Source of the DNA: an uncultured Methanosarcinales archaeon
GTDB lineage: Archaea > Halobacteriota > Methanosarcinia > Methanotrichales > Methanotrichaceae
Direction: 5' to 3'
Assembly (NCBI GenBank): GCA_937864385.1
Contig: CALMJN010000103.1
Location: 1-9,471, forward strand
DNA: 9,471 bases
Below the pieces are notes generated by a model. The model was not told the origin of the DNA. It searched no databases and worked only from the letters and a program-made list of their open reading frames with translations. Numbering within the stretch: position 1 is the stretch's first letter; the number at the start of each line of letters is the position of its first letter. A program made the translations under genes and the position numbers. This document shows, piece after piece, positions 1 through 6,873 of the stretch.

Positions 1-266
1 GAAAGATGGCGTCGAGTCCTCCTCGCTCCTCGGCAACTGCAATGAAAATTTTGCTGGAATAACTGAGCATTCCGAGAGATGAACGCCTCTCCACTGCATC
101 AATTGCTGCTTCCTCCGACTTTCTGTCAGCAACATCAATTATGCCTTCAGAGAGGGATTTGAAAATCCTCTGCAATCAACTTGAAGTGGTCTTCTGAAAC
201 ACTCTTGAGCTTTGTTGCATTTAGCCATGGACCCGATTTAAACCTTTTCGCCATTTCAGCCCTCAT
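1..266 (-). pseudogene. unrecognised small gene, apparently frameshifted, truncated by window edge
   Basis: Read on the minus strand, an ATG at 266 (or a better one at 254, with GAGG about 6 nt upstream) opens a frame with residues such as MAKRFKSGPWLNATKLKS and continues through SEDHFKLIAEDF before a TGA at 149-147. From about position 160 the neighbouring frame stays open to the window edge and reads as ordinary protein (KSLSEGIIDVADRKSEEAA, then ERRSSLGMLSYSSKIFIAVA). Dropping one base near 158-164 joins the two into one protein of at least 80 residues. I do not recognise the family. The stretch is visibly more AT-rich than hdrA. It could be a decayed gene, a sequencing error, or much less likely a programmed frameshift. 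The gene lies 55-68 nt downstream of the TIR-like gene on the same strand and could be co-transcribed with it. Confidence 0.4.
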
Positions 267-321
267 ACATTTAATGTTCTCACGGTTATAGATCTCAAGT
301 ATATCTAAACCTTCTTGCCCC

Positions 322-903
322 TCACATCAAGGCCGCATCAAACGTCCTCGCATCCAGCCTGATCCTGTTCTGGCAGTAGCTGCATATCGTCTCCAGCCAC
401 CCCGCCCCGGCCAGAGCCTCGTCCACCTCCTCCTGGGGGGTGAGATACTGGGTCATCTCCTCGCCACATTTGGGGCAGACGATCTTCAGCCACTCCAGCC
501 GGGAGAGCTCCCGCAGGGTGCGGATTAATTGCCCCACGGCATCGGTGAATCCCTCTTCCTTGAACATAATCGGATGCAGGTGCTCTATCAGGAAGGGAAG
601 CCTCGCCCCTTCCGCCAGCAGGGGCATGATCAGCATATCCAGCCCCCGCGCCAGGCCGATCTCCTGGCATAGCTCCGGAGACGCCGCCCCCTCCTCAGTC
701 ACTAATGCCACCAGGCACTCCGAGCTCCTGATGCCGAAAGAGGCCCTCTCGGCCAGGGATATTGTTGGAGAGAGCTGGTAGAGGGCGGCGCAGCTCTCCA
801 GGCCCACCCGCCAGAGGGCGCGGGAGAGCTGCAGGGCGAGGTCCTCATCCTGGGGGCTGTGGGAGATGTAGACTTTGGAGATCATCAGATCGTAATAGCC
901 CAT
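322..903 (-). CDS. TIR-like domain protein with C-terminal zinc ribbon
   Basis: 193 aa from ATG 903; an alternative ATG at 885 gives 187 aa, and neither has a clear ribosome binding site. The N-terminus has the TIR-type first strand and loop (SKVYISHSPQDEDLA, residues about 9-23), followed by a helix ending in VGLES. A central SPELCQEIGLARG segment (about 76-88) matches the TIR_2-type SxWxxxEIGxAxG pattern, and Glu81 falls where NAD-cleaving TIR domains keep their catalytic Glu. The usual Trp before it is replaced by Leu. The C-terminal third carries CPKC (143-146) and CSYC (174-177), a likely zinc ribbon. TIR domains in prokaryotes often hydrolyse NAD+ or make nucleotide signals, frequently in defence; here that is inference only. 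The gene is divergent from hdrA across about 105 nt. The minus frame stays open far into hdrA, but that upstream part is shadow. Confidence 0.72.
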   Translation of the reverse strand: MGYYDLMISKVYISHSPQDEDLALQLSRALWRVGLESCAALYQLSPTISLAERASFGIRSSECLVALVTEEGAASPELCQEIGLARGLDMLIMPLLAEGARLPFLIEHLHPIMFKEEGFTDAVGQLIRTLRELSRLEWLKIVCPKCGEEMTQYLTPQEEVDEALAGAGWLETICSYCQNRIRLDARTFDAALM

Positions 904-964
904 CCATCTTGAAAAAGCTGATTGTATCCTCCAGGCAAAATGCAGCCAGTAACAATCATAATGG

Positions 965-976
965 CATAGATTTAAG
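965..976 (+). promoter_or_regulatory. possible TATA box for the hdr operon
   Basis: An AT-rich CATAGATTTAAG lies about 33-44 nt before the preferred hdrA ATG at 1009. This is compatible with an archaeal TATA element giving a leader of roughly 10-15 nt. It is the best candidate in the divergent gap between the TIR-like gene and hdrA, but the match is weak and no clear BRE is visible. Confidence 0.3.
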
Positions 977-1008
977 TGACTTGGGCATTCATATTCCCCC
1001 GAAGTCCC

Positions 1009-3414
1009 ATGCCCACTGGTGTTTACGTCTGTCACTGCGGCCTGAACATAGCCGGGGTCCTCAATGTGGAGGATCTGAAGAGCTTTGCGGAGAAGCTTCC
1101 CGGCGTAGCCGTGGCCCGCGACCTGCAGTTTTCCTGCTCCGACATCGGCCAGGAGCAGATCCAAAAGGACATAGCCGAGCACAAGCTGGACCGGGTGGTG
1201 GTGGCGGCCTGCTCGCCCCGCCTCCATGAGCCCACCTTCCGCCGGGCCATCAGCAAGGCAGGCCTGAATCCCTATATGCTGGAGATGGCCAACATCCGGG
1301 AGCAGTGCTCCTGGGTGCACATGGACCAGCCGGCCATGGCCACGGAGAAAGCCAAGGACCTCATCCGCATGGCTGTTGCCAAGGCCGAGCTGCTCCAGCC
1401 CCTGGAGCCGGAGAGCATACCGGTGAGCAAAGAGGTGCTGGTCGTTGGGGGAGGAGTGGCCGGCATCGCCGCTGCCCTGGACCTGGCCGATGCGGGGCTG
1501 CATGTCTTTCTGGTAGAACGCCGGCCCACCATCGGCGGCTACATGGCTCTGCTGACCGATGTCTTTCCCACCAACGACTGCTCCATATGCGTTCTGGGGC
1601 CGAAGATGTCCGAGGTCTATAACCACCCCAATATCACCCTCTACACCTACTCCGAGGTTTTAGGGGTGGAGGGAAGCGTGGGCAACTTCACCGTCTCCGG
1701 AGTTCGAAGGGCCCGCTATGTGGACGAGAAGCTGTGCAAGGGCTGCATCAATGAGTGCGCCAGCGCCTGTCCGGTGGAAGTCTCCAGCGAGTACGACTTC
1801 GGCATAGGCAAGAGAAAGGCCATCTATGTCCCCTATCCCCAGGCCGTGCCCCTGGCCGCCTGCATCGATCCCAAGGCCTGCATCGGCTGCTCCCGCTGCG
1901 CCGAGGCCTGCCCCGCTGATGCGGTCAGGCTGGAGCAGGAGGCCCAGGACTTCAAGATCAACGTGGGGGCTATTATAGTGGCCACCGGCTGGCAGCCCTT
2001 CGATGCCGCCAGAAAAGAGGAGTACGGCTTCGGAAGGTACAGAGATGTGATCACCACTTTGCAGATGGAGAGGATGCTCAATGCCTCCGGCCCCACCAAG
2101 GGAGAGGTGGTCCGGCCCAGCACGGGAGAGATCGCCGGATCCATAGCCTTTCTGCAGTGCGTGGGATCGAGAGATGCCACGGTCGGCAATTGTTACTGCT
2201 CAAGGATCTGCTGCATGGCCTCCCTCAAAAACGCCCAGCTGGTCAAGGAGAAGTATCCAGATACGGATATCACCATCTACTACATGGACATCAGGGCCTG
2301 CGGAGAGGGCTACGAGGAATTCTATATCCGGGCTCAGAAGCTGGGCATCAACTTCGTGCGCTCCCGGGTCTCCTCCATCCAGGAGGAAGAGGGCCGAATC
2401 AGCCTGATCTACGAGGACACCCAGAACGGAGAGATCAGGCGGGCAAAACACGACCTGGCTGTGCTCTCGGTGGGCCTCGAGCCCGATAGCAATGCCGAGG
2501 TCCTGGGCAACCTTTTGGGCCTATCCCGCCGGCCGGACAGGTTCTTTGAGATCGCCCATCCCAAGATGAGGCCGGTGGAAGCCCATATCGATGGGGTCTT
2601 CATCGCCGGCTGCGCCTCCGGGCCTAAAGAGATCCCCATCTCCATCGCCCAGGGCAGCGCCGCTGCGGCCAAGGCGCTCAAGCTGCTACACCGGGGCTTC
2701 CTGGAGCTGGAGCCGACCTCGGCCTATGTCGATCCGGACAAGTGCATCCAGTGCAAGCTCTGCGTGGATATCTGCCCCAAGAAGGCCATATCGGTCAAGA
2801 GCCCGGCTTATGTGGATGAGGCGGCCTGCAAGGGCTGCGGCTCCTGTGCCGCCGCCTGCCCAGTGGACGCCATAGATATGAGATTCTTCTCCGACCAGCA
2901 GATTCTGGCCCAGGTGAAGGCGGCCACAGAGGTCAAGAGGGAGTTTCCGCTAATAGTCGCCTTCCTCTGCAACTGGTGCAGCTATGGTGCAGCCGACCTG
3001 GCCGGCACCTCTCGCATCCAGTATCCCACCAATGCCAGGAACATCAGGGTGATGTGCTCGGCCCGGGTGGACCCCAGCTTCGTACTGGAAGCACTGCGGC
3101 AGGGTGCGGATGGGGTTCTCATCGCCGGCTGCCGCATAGGTGAGTGTCATTACAAGGACGGCAACTACCAGGCCCTGCAGAGGGTCAATGTGCTCAAGGG
3201 AGTACTGGAGAAGGTGGGGCTTGATCCGGGCCGGGTCAAAATAGTCTGGTGCGCCGCCAGCGAGGGAGAGATCTATGCCCAGGATCTGCGGGAGTTCATA
3301 GCCGAGCTAAAGGCCATGGGGCCCATAGGAACGGAACTGAAAAGGCGCGATGGTGGACAGCAACCGGATCTGGCCCAGCCTGGGAATGGACCCGAGGAGG
3401 GCGAAAAGCCATGA
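1009..3414 (+). CDS. hdrA: heterodisulfide reductase subunit A with fused MvhD domain
   Basis: 801 aa from ATG 1009. This start gives MPTGVYVCHCGLNIAGV, the usual HdrA N-terminus; a GTG at 976 would add 11 atypical residues. HdrA is the FAD subunit of the soluble Hdr complex and is thought to bifurcate electrons between ferredoxin and the CoM-S-S-CoB-reducing HdrBC. Visible parts: N-terminal Cys-containing domain (1-130); Rossmann motif VVGGGVAG at about 145-152; NDCSICVLGPKM (about 189-200), with Cys rather than Sec; an inserted ferredoxin (C243, 246, 250, 254 and C291, 294, 297, 301); a second Cys group (C384, 395, 397, 401, 402); a C-terminal 2x[4Fe-4S] ferredoxin (C579-589, C607-617); then an MvhD domain (about 646-774) with FLCNWCSYGAADLAG, VMCSARVD and AGCRIGECHY, the [2Fe-2S] unit that normally passes electrons from hydrogenase to HdrA. 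A charged, Pro/Gly-rich tail ends the protein. The stop overlaps the next start (ATGA). Confidence 0.96.
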   Translation: MPTGVYVCHCGLNIAGVLNVEDLKSFAEKLPGVAVARDLQFSCSDIGQEQIQKDIAEHKLDRVVVAACSPRLHEPTFRRAISKAGLNPYMLEMANIREQCSWVHMDQPAMATEKAKDLIRMAVAKAELLQPLEPESIPVSKEVLVVGGGVAGIAAALDLADAGLHVFLVERRPTIGGYMALLTDVFPTNDCSICVLGPKMSEVYNHPNITLYTYSEVLGVEGSVGNFTVSGVRRARYVDEKLCKGCINECASACPVEVSSEYDFGIGKRKAIYVPYPQAVPLAACIDPKACIGCSRCAEACPADAVRLEQEAQDFKINVGAIIVATGWQPFDAARKEEYGFGRYRDVITTLQMERMLNASGPTKGEVVRPSTGEIAGSIAFLQCVGSRDATVGNCYCSRICCMASLKNAQLVKEKYPDTDITIYYMDIRACGEGYEEFYIRAQKLGINFVRSRVSSIQEEEGRISLIYEDTQNGEIRRAKHDLAVLSVGLEPDSNAEVLGNLLGLSRRPDRFFEIAHPKMRPVEAHIDGVFIAGCASGPKEIPISIAQGSAAAAKALKLLHRGFLELEPTSAYVDPDKCIQCKLCVDICPKKAISVKSPAYVDEAACKGCGSCAAACPVDAIDMRFFSDQQILAQVKAATEVKREFPLIVAFLCNWCSYGAADLAGTSRIQYPTNARNIRVMCSARVDPSFVLEALRQGADGVLIAGCRIGECHYKDGNYQALQRVNVLKGVLEKVGLDPGRVKIVWCAASEGEIYAQDLREFIAELKAMGPIGTELKRRDGGQQPDLAQPGNGPEEGEKP
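3394..3400 (+). promoter_or_regulatory. ribosome binding site for the operon ferredoxin
   Basis: GAGGAGG lies inside the hdrA 3' end, 10 nt before ATG 3411. It decides the ferredoxin start: the same frame is open much further upstream inside hdrA, but only this ATG has a strong Shine-Dalgarno sequence. Confidence 0.7.
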
Positions 3415-3752
3415 TGGAGATCGAGAAGGATATGGATGTAGAGGACTCGCATATCCTGGCCAGGCAGAAGAGCAAGCAGAGGGAGATCCTCCTGGACTAT
3501 GATTATAAGAAATGCGCCGGATGCTCCATTTGTGTCGCCCTCTGCCCCAAGAACGCCCTGCAGGAGGGTCCGCTCCAGGAGATTGCCAAGGGGCTGGATG
3601 CGCCTCCCATTCTCATCGATCTGGATGCCTGTGCCTTTTGCGGCATGTGCGTCAACTTCTGCCCCACCAAGGCCTTCAAGATGACCGTGCTGGAGTTGCC
3701 GGAAGATGAGATCTCACAGGAGGCGGCGGAGTCTGCCGGAGCAGAAGCATGA
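3411..3752 (+). CDS. 2x[4Fe-4S] ferredoxin of the hdr operon
   Basis: 113 aa from ATG 3411 (a second ATG follows directly at 3414). A charged N-terminal stretch of about 30 residues precedes a bacterial-type two-cluster ferredoxin: CAGCSICVALCP (C35, 38, 41, 45) and CAFCGMCVNFCP (C74, 77, 80, 84), linked by about 28 residues. An acidic tail of about 20 residues follows. It is soluble, with no signal peptide or membrane segment. Its ATG overlaps the hdrA stop (ATGA), and its own stop overlaps the polyferredoxin ATG the same way, so it is almost surely translated with the complex. Inferred role: electron carrier docking on HdrA or the polyferredoxin, either as ferredoxin substrate or as a fixed wire. 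It could also be called a 4Fe-4S dicluster or IorA/VorD-like ferredoxin; nothing visible ties it to an oxidoreductase of that kind. Confidence 0.9.
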   Translation: MMEIEKDMDVEDSHILARQKSKQREILLDYDYKKCAGCSICVALCPKNALQEGPLQEIAKGLDAPPILIDLDACAFCGMCVNFCPTKAFKMTVLELPEDEISQEAAESAGAEA

Positions 3753-4840
3753 CCGATGCAGCGTTAGTGAAAGAGATGAAAGAACAGGCAGAAGAGATGG
3801 CAAAGCCTGTGGACTTCAGCCGGCTGCCGGAGTATCCCCGCCTTCTCTGTGAGGCCGTGCCCAATGAGAAGTGCCTGCCCTGTCTTCTCTGCGAGCCGGT
3901 CTGTCCCACCAAGGCCATTCATGTCACCTTTAACCGCACCCGGGAGGACTTCGGGCCATTGCGCCAGGGGATAGAGGGTAAGATCTCCGTCGATCAGGAC
4001 AAGTGCAATCTCTGCGGCAGATGCGCAAAATTCTGCAAGGCCTTTCTCCTCCTGGACAGGACGGATAGGGATAAAGAGCCGCAAAAGCTGGCGCCCTACG
4101 AGCAGCTTCTGGTGGACGAGGAGCTGTGCGACTACTGCGGCCTGTGCGCCTCCATCTGTCCGGAGGAGGCCATATCTGTAGAGGGCGAGCCCCTGAAGGC
4201 CGATCCTCCTCTGGACTTCGTTGGAAAGATTGAGGTAGATCAGGATCTATGCATCGGCTGCGGGAGATGCGCTCTGGTCTGTCCCTATGAGGCAATGGAT
4301 ATCAAGAAGCCCTTCCAGGGCGAGATCAGGATGGTAGAGAAGAACCTGGATCGCTGCGACCCCCAGGGCTGCCAGGCCTGCTTCAACGTCTGCCCCGCCA
4401 AGTGCTGGTATGTGGACGAGCGGGGCAAGGCCGCTCCGGTCAAGGATCAGTGCATCTTCTGCGGAGCCTGCCAGAAGGCCTGTCCAGTCTCAGCCATCGA
4501 GGTAGAGAGATCCGATGTCAGCCACACTCAGGTCATGGAGACCCCCTGGGCCGAGGAGTGGAAGCAGGCCATCGCCGCCATAAAGACCGGCAGCAGGGAG
4601 AGGCCGGATGTGAGCGGCGCTCTCACTCCCCCGGATATAGAGAGGCAGCCCATGCCCCCTCCGGAGAAGCCGGAAGTTGATCCGGAGCTGTTGAGGCTGG
4701 TGGATGAGGCGGTCGGGCCCCTGGAAGAGCTGCTCAAAAAGCCCAAGGTCCGCCAGATTCTGGAGAAGGAGCCGGCGGAGCTGGCTAGCCGCAAGATATC
4801 GGAGCGGCTGGACAAGATCAAAGCCGGGGAGGCGAAGTGA
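3749..4840 (+). CDS. polyferredoxin with six [4Fe-4S] motifs, hdr-associated
   Basis: 363 aa; ATG 3749 overlaps the previous stop and has GGAG 7 nt upstream (3738-3741). Six cysteine quartets are visible: C42-45-48-52, C86-89-92-96, C127-130-133-137, C168-171-174-178, C203-208-211-215 (an unusual CX4CX2CX3C) and C235-238-241-245. Extra Cys occur at 34 and 219. The second quartet ends CKAF instead of CP, so that cluster may differ in potential. Residues about 252-363 are free of Cys: a Pro-rich linker (EKPEVDPE region), then predicted helices (LRLVDEAVGPLEELLKK). Polyferredoxins next to Hdr or hydrogenase genes relay electrons; Methanosarcina is known to carry a polyferredoxin gene in an hdrA-hdrC-hdrB operon with this order. 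Here it probably connects HdrA with HdrC or with an outside donor. The Cys-free tail may be the docking part. Confidence 0.92.
   Translation: MTDAALVKEMKEQAEEMAKPVDFSRLPEYPRLLCEAVPNEKCLPCLLCEPVCPTKAIHVTFNRTREDFGPLRQGIEGKISVDQDKCNLCGRCAKFCKAFLLLDRTDRDKEPQKLAPYEQLLVDEELCDYCGLCASICPEEAISVEGEPLKADPPLDFVGKIEVDQDLCIGCGRCALVCPYEAMDIKKPFQGEIRMVEKNLDRCDPQGCQACFNVCPAKCWYVDERGKAAPVKDQCIFCGACQKACPVSAIEVERSDVSHTQVMETPWAEEWKQAIAAIKTGSRERPDVSGALTPPDIERQPMPPPEKPEVDPELLRLVDEAVGPLEELLKKPKVRQILEKEPAELASRKISERLDKIKAGEAK
4826..4832 (+). promoter_or_regulatory. ribosome binding site for hdrC
   Basis: GGGGAGG in the end of the polyferredoxin gene lies 7 nt before ATG 4840 and only 4 nt before the alternative GTG at 4837. 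The spacing favours the ATG. Confidence 0.65.
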
Positions 4841-5379
4841 TGTCGGCAGTAACTGCGGCGAAAGATATGGAATTCAAGTCGGAGGTCCTGCGCCTGGCCG
4901 GGCCGGAGATGCAGACCTGCATTCAGTGCGGCACCTGCTCCGCCAGCTGCCCCACGGCGCATCTCATGAACCCCAGCATCAGAAAGCTGGTCAAGCTCTG
5001 CCTGGAGGGCAGAAAGAAGGAGGCTCTGCACAATGAGACGCTGTGGCTGTGCACCTCCTGCCTGCTCTGCACCGTGCGCTGTCCGCGGGGCATCCGGCCC
5101 AAGGCAGTAGTCTCCGCCCTCAAGGACATCGCTGAAAGGGAGGGAGTCCGTGGCAGGGATGCCTCTTATGAGGAGTTCTTCTTAAAGCAGATCAAAAGCA
5201 ACGGCCGCATCGCCGAGCTGCCGCTGACAGCCGAGTTCCTGCTGGTCTATCCCCAGGCCGCCGTCCAGTCCATGCAGATGGGCCTGGAGCTGATCTCCAA
5301 AGGCAAGATCGCTGCCAAGTTGGAAAGGATCGAGGGCCGGGATGAGGTCAAGAGGATTGTGGAGGAGCTGAGAGAATGA
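4840..5379 (+). CDS. hdrC: heterodisulfide reductase subunit C
   Basis: 179 aa from ATG 4840, whose first base is the last base of the polyferredoxin TGA; GTG 4837 would add one residue. HdrC is the small [4Fe-4S] subunit that passes electrons from HdrA to the HdrB active site. It shows the two canonical motifs CIQCGTCSASCP (Cys at about 27, 30, 33, 37) and CTSCLLCTVRCP (about 71, 74, 77, 81), spaced as in the family by a helix with NPSIRKLVKLCLEGRKKEAL. The C-terminal half (about 105-179) is helical and Cys-free, with the family-typical LISKGKIA segment. There are no membrane spans, so this is the soluble HdrABC type and not the HdrDE type. Length is normal. The stop overlaps the hdrB start (ATGA). 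Confidence 0.96.
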   Translation: MSAVTAAKDMEFKSEVLRLAGPEMQTCIQCGTCSASCPTAHLMNPSIRKLVKLCLEGRKKEALHNETLWLCTSCLLCTVRCPRGIRPKAVVSALKDIAEREGVRGRDASYEEFFLKQIKSNGRIAELPLTAEFLLVYPQAAVQSMQMGLELISKGKIAAKLERIEGRDEVKRIVEELRE

Positions 5380-6221
5380 AGCTGGCTTACTATCCCGGCT
5401 GCGTGTCCCTGTCCACGGGAAAGGAGATGGACATCTCCACCCGGGCCGTCTGCGCCGCTCTGGAGATTGAGCTCGAGGAGCTCTCCGACTGGAACTGCTG
5501 CGGCGCGACCCATGTCTCAAATGAGCAGGTGGCGACGGGCCTGGCTGCCAGAAACATGGCCCAGACCGAGCTGCCCATAATGACCCCCTGCTCCATCTGC
5601 TACAGCAACCTGCGCTCTGCCGTCCGGCGGCTGGAGGATTTAGAGGTCAGGGAGAGGGTTAATGCTGTGCTGGAGAAGAAGTATAGCGGAGCCGCTGTTC
5701 GGCATGCCCTGGATGTGATTTTAGAGAGCCTGGAGAAGAAGGATGAGAGGATTGTCCTGCCCCTCAGGGAAATGAAGGTCGCTGCCTACTACGGCTGCCT
5801 GCTCACCCGCCCGGCGGGGCAGTACAGCCCCCAGTTTCCCACCATCCTGGAGGAGCTGACCCGCAGGCTGGAGGCGGAGCCGGTAGAGCTGCGGCACAAG
5901 ACAGCATGCTGCGGAGGGCCCATATTCATGCCCCGGGAGGATGCGGCGGATGACATCGCCTTTGCCATCCTGGCCGAGGCCAAGGAAGCCGGGGCGGAGG
6001 TTATCGTCACCGTCTGCCCGCTTTGCCATCTGATGCTCGATGCCAAGCAGAGGGCTCTGGAGCAGAAGAAGGGGCAGAAGATAGGAATTCCGGTGCTCTA
6101 TGTGACCCAGCTGGTGGGGATCGCCCTGGGCCTGGGGCCGGAGGAGCTGGGGCTGGAGATGAACTCCGTATCGCCGATGGCTGTGGTGGAGAGGGCTTAT
6201 GAGAAGATGGCAAAGGAATGA
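5376..6221 (+). CDS. hdrB: heterodisulfide reductase subunit B
   Basis: 281 aa; ATG 5376 overlaps the hdrC stop and has GGAGGAG (5361-5367) 8 nt upstream. HdrB holds the catalytic site that reduces CoM-S-S-CoB to the two thiols. Both CCG domains (CX31-39CCX35-36CXXC type) are present: first C9, C41-C42, C72, C75 (YYPGC, WNCCG, CSIC), second C141, C178-C179, C214, C217 (YYGC, ACCGG, CPLC). In the crystallised methanogen complex these bind two noncubane [4Fe-4S] clusters. All ten Cys are kept, so the enzyme should be active. Length is slightly short but within the family. It is the last gene of the operon; no T-rich terminator is visible after it, and the next gene (PemK/MazF-like) is convergent. 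Confidence 0.96.
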   Translation: MKLAYYPGCVSLSTGKEMDISTRAVCAALEIELEELSDWNCCGATHVSNEQVATGLAARNMAQTELPIMTPCSICYSNLRSAVRRLEDLEVRERVNAVLEKKYSGAAVRHALDVILESLEKKDERIVLPLREMKVAAYYGCLLTRPAGQYSPQFPTILEELTRRLEAEPVELRHKTACCGGPIFMPREDAADDIAFAILAEAKEAGAEVIVTVCPLCHLMLDAKQRALEQKKGQKIGIPVLYVTQLVGIALGLGPEELGLEMNSVSPMAVVERAYEKMAKE

Positions 6222-6240
6222 CAGGTATCAAAGATCCATG

Positions 6241-6335
6241 CATCATCAGCGAGCCGCGGGGGATATCAGGCAGGGGAGGCAGTGGCTCGTAGCCCGGCGA
6301 GGAGACGGCGATGGAGTTGATGACAAAGACGCCGG
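6241..6335 (-). pseudogene. relic A: N-half fragment of an unidentified protein
   Basis: Between the convergent hdrB and toxin genes, the minus strand encodes NSIAVSSP, then EPLPPLPDIPRGSLMM. The second part aligns without gaps to EPLSQLPAIPRGLLVI in relic B (7223-7320), and the flanking NSIA also matches B's YSIA. Several of the differences are synonymous, so both descend from a coding sequence. The fragment starts directly at the toxin stop and ends at the hdrB stop; nothing corresponding to the C-half follows. I do not recognise the protein. It could instead be a genuine short C-terminal remnant or a dispersed repeat. Confidence 0.5.
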
Positions 6336-6665
6336 TCATATCTCAAAGATCCGCTTCAGCTTATCATTGACTTCACATCTTAAATCGCCATCGATCTCTC
6401 CCAGTTCGCCCTCGGCAAGATCTTTGCGAACTGTTGAGATCTTGGTCAGCTTGAGGACGGATGCAGCCTTCAAGCCTGTTTTATAGAACTCTGGATATTC
6501 TGCGCTGATATAGACATCCCATTCGGGAAAAACATTCACCATTGTTGTGGTTATGGCAGCCACAATCAAATCCCGTCTTCCTTCGAAGACGACCAGCGCG
6601 GGCCTCAGCTTGGCAGCAGTCAGATCTGTGTATGGCACCGGTATCAGGATGATCTTTCCCTTCAT
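6336..6665 (-). CDS. PemK/MazF-like toxin (type II TA)
   Basis: 109 aa, a typical length for PemK/MazF-type endoribonucleases, which cut mRNA when the antitoxin is lost. Family marks: N-terminal strand GKIILIPVPYTDL (3-15), the conserved KLRPALVV (19-26) with Arg21-Pro22, a central strand DLIVAAITT (32-40), and the C-terminal LKLTKISTVRKDL (71-83), matching the MazF L..L.TIRK..L pattern, followed by the final helix. Its ATG overlaps the antitoxin stop (ATGA), so the two should be translationally coupled. Its stop lies one base from relic A. Family assignment is firm; toxicity and cleavage site cannot be read from the sequence. Confidence 0.88.
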   Translation of the reverse strand: MKGKIILIPVPYTDLTAAKLRPALVVFEGRRDLIVAAITTTMVNVFPEWDVYISAEYPEFYKTGLKAASVLKLTKISTVRKDLAEGELGEIDGDLRCEVNDKLKRIFEI

Positions 6666-6850
6666 TTGTACCTTACCTTAAGATCTGCAATGCTGTAGAG
6701 GTCCGGCTCGTCCGTATATAGCTCCTGAATCGACTCCTCGGACATTTTCATGAGTGCCATAGTCATGCTCTCATCGAGCACATCATCAATCTTTCTGGAG
6801 ATGTCGATGAGCATCTGTTTCATCTCCACGACCTCAGCCTCAATATCCAT
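6662..6850 (-). CDS. putative antitoxin paired with the PemK/MazF-like toxin
   Basis: 62 aa, acidic, mostly helical: a heptad-like N-terminal helix (MDIEAEVVEMKQMLIDISRK, 1-20), a second helix with MTMALMKMSEESIQELY, and a C-terminal tail SIADLKVRYK of the kind that wraps into MazF. I see no obvious AbrB or ribbon-helix-helix DNA-binding motif, so it may not repress in the usual way, or it may belong to a less common antitoxin family. Position and the 4-nt overlap with the toxin are the main evidence. It is probably the first gene of its transcript, with a TATA-like box about 28 nt upstream. Confidence 0.75.
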   Translation of the reverse strand: MDIEAEVVEMKQMLIDISRKIDDVLDESMTMALMKMSEESIQELYTDEPDLYSIADLKVRYK

Positions 6851-6873
6851 GACATCAATATTGGCGATGAATG

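Noticed and set aside
976..1008. GTG start for hdrA at 976
   Set aside because: It adds 11 residues not typical of HdrA; ATG 1009 gives the usual short lead into the VYVCHCG motif.
1573..1608. Selenocysteine in the HdrA NDCSICVLGPKM motif, as in some methanogens
   Set aside because: Both positions are TGC (Cys); there is no in-frame TGA.
904..1626. Upstream extension of the TIR-like reading frame across the hdrA 5' region (434 codons in total)
   Set aside because: It is antisense to well-conserved hdrA codons, has no family resemblance, and the TIR domain starts cleanly at 903 or 885.
6222..6240. Terminator after hdrB
   Set aside because: No T-run or hairpin followed by T is visible before the convergent toxin gene, so transcription may read into it in antisense.
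6199..6486. Plus-strand frame of 95 codons after hdrB
   Set aside because: It overlaps the hdrB end in another frame and is antisense to the toxin; composition and lack of a family pattern mark it as a shadow.
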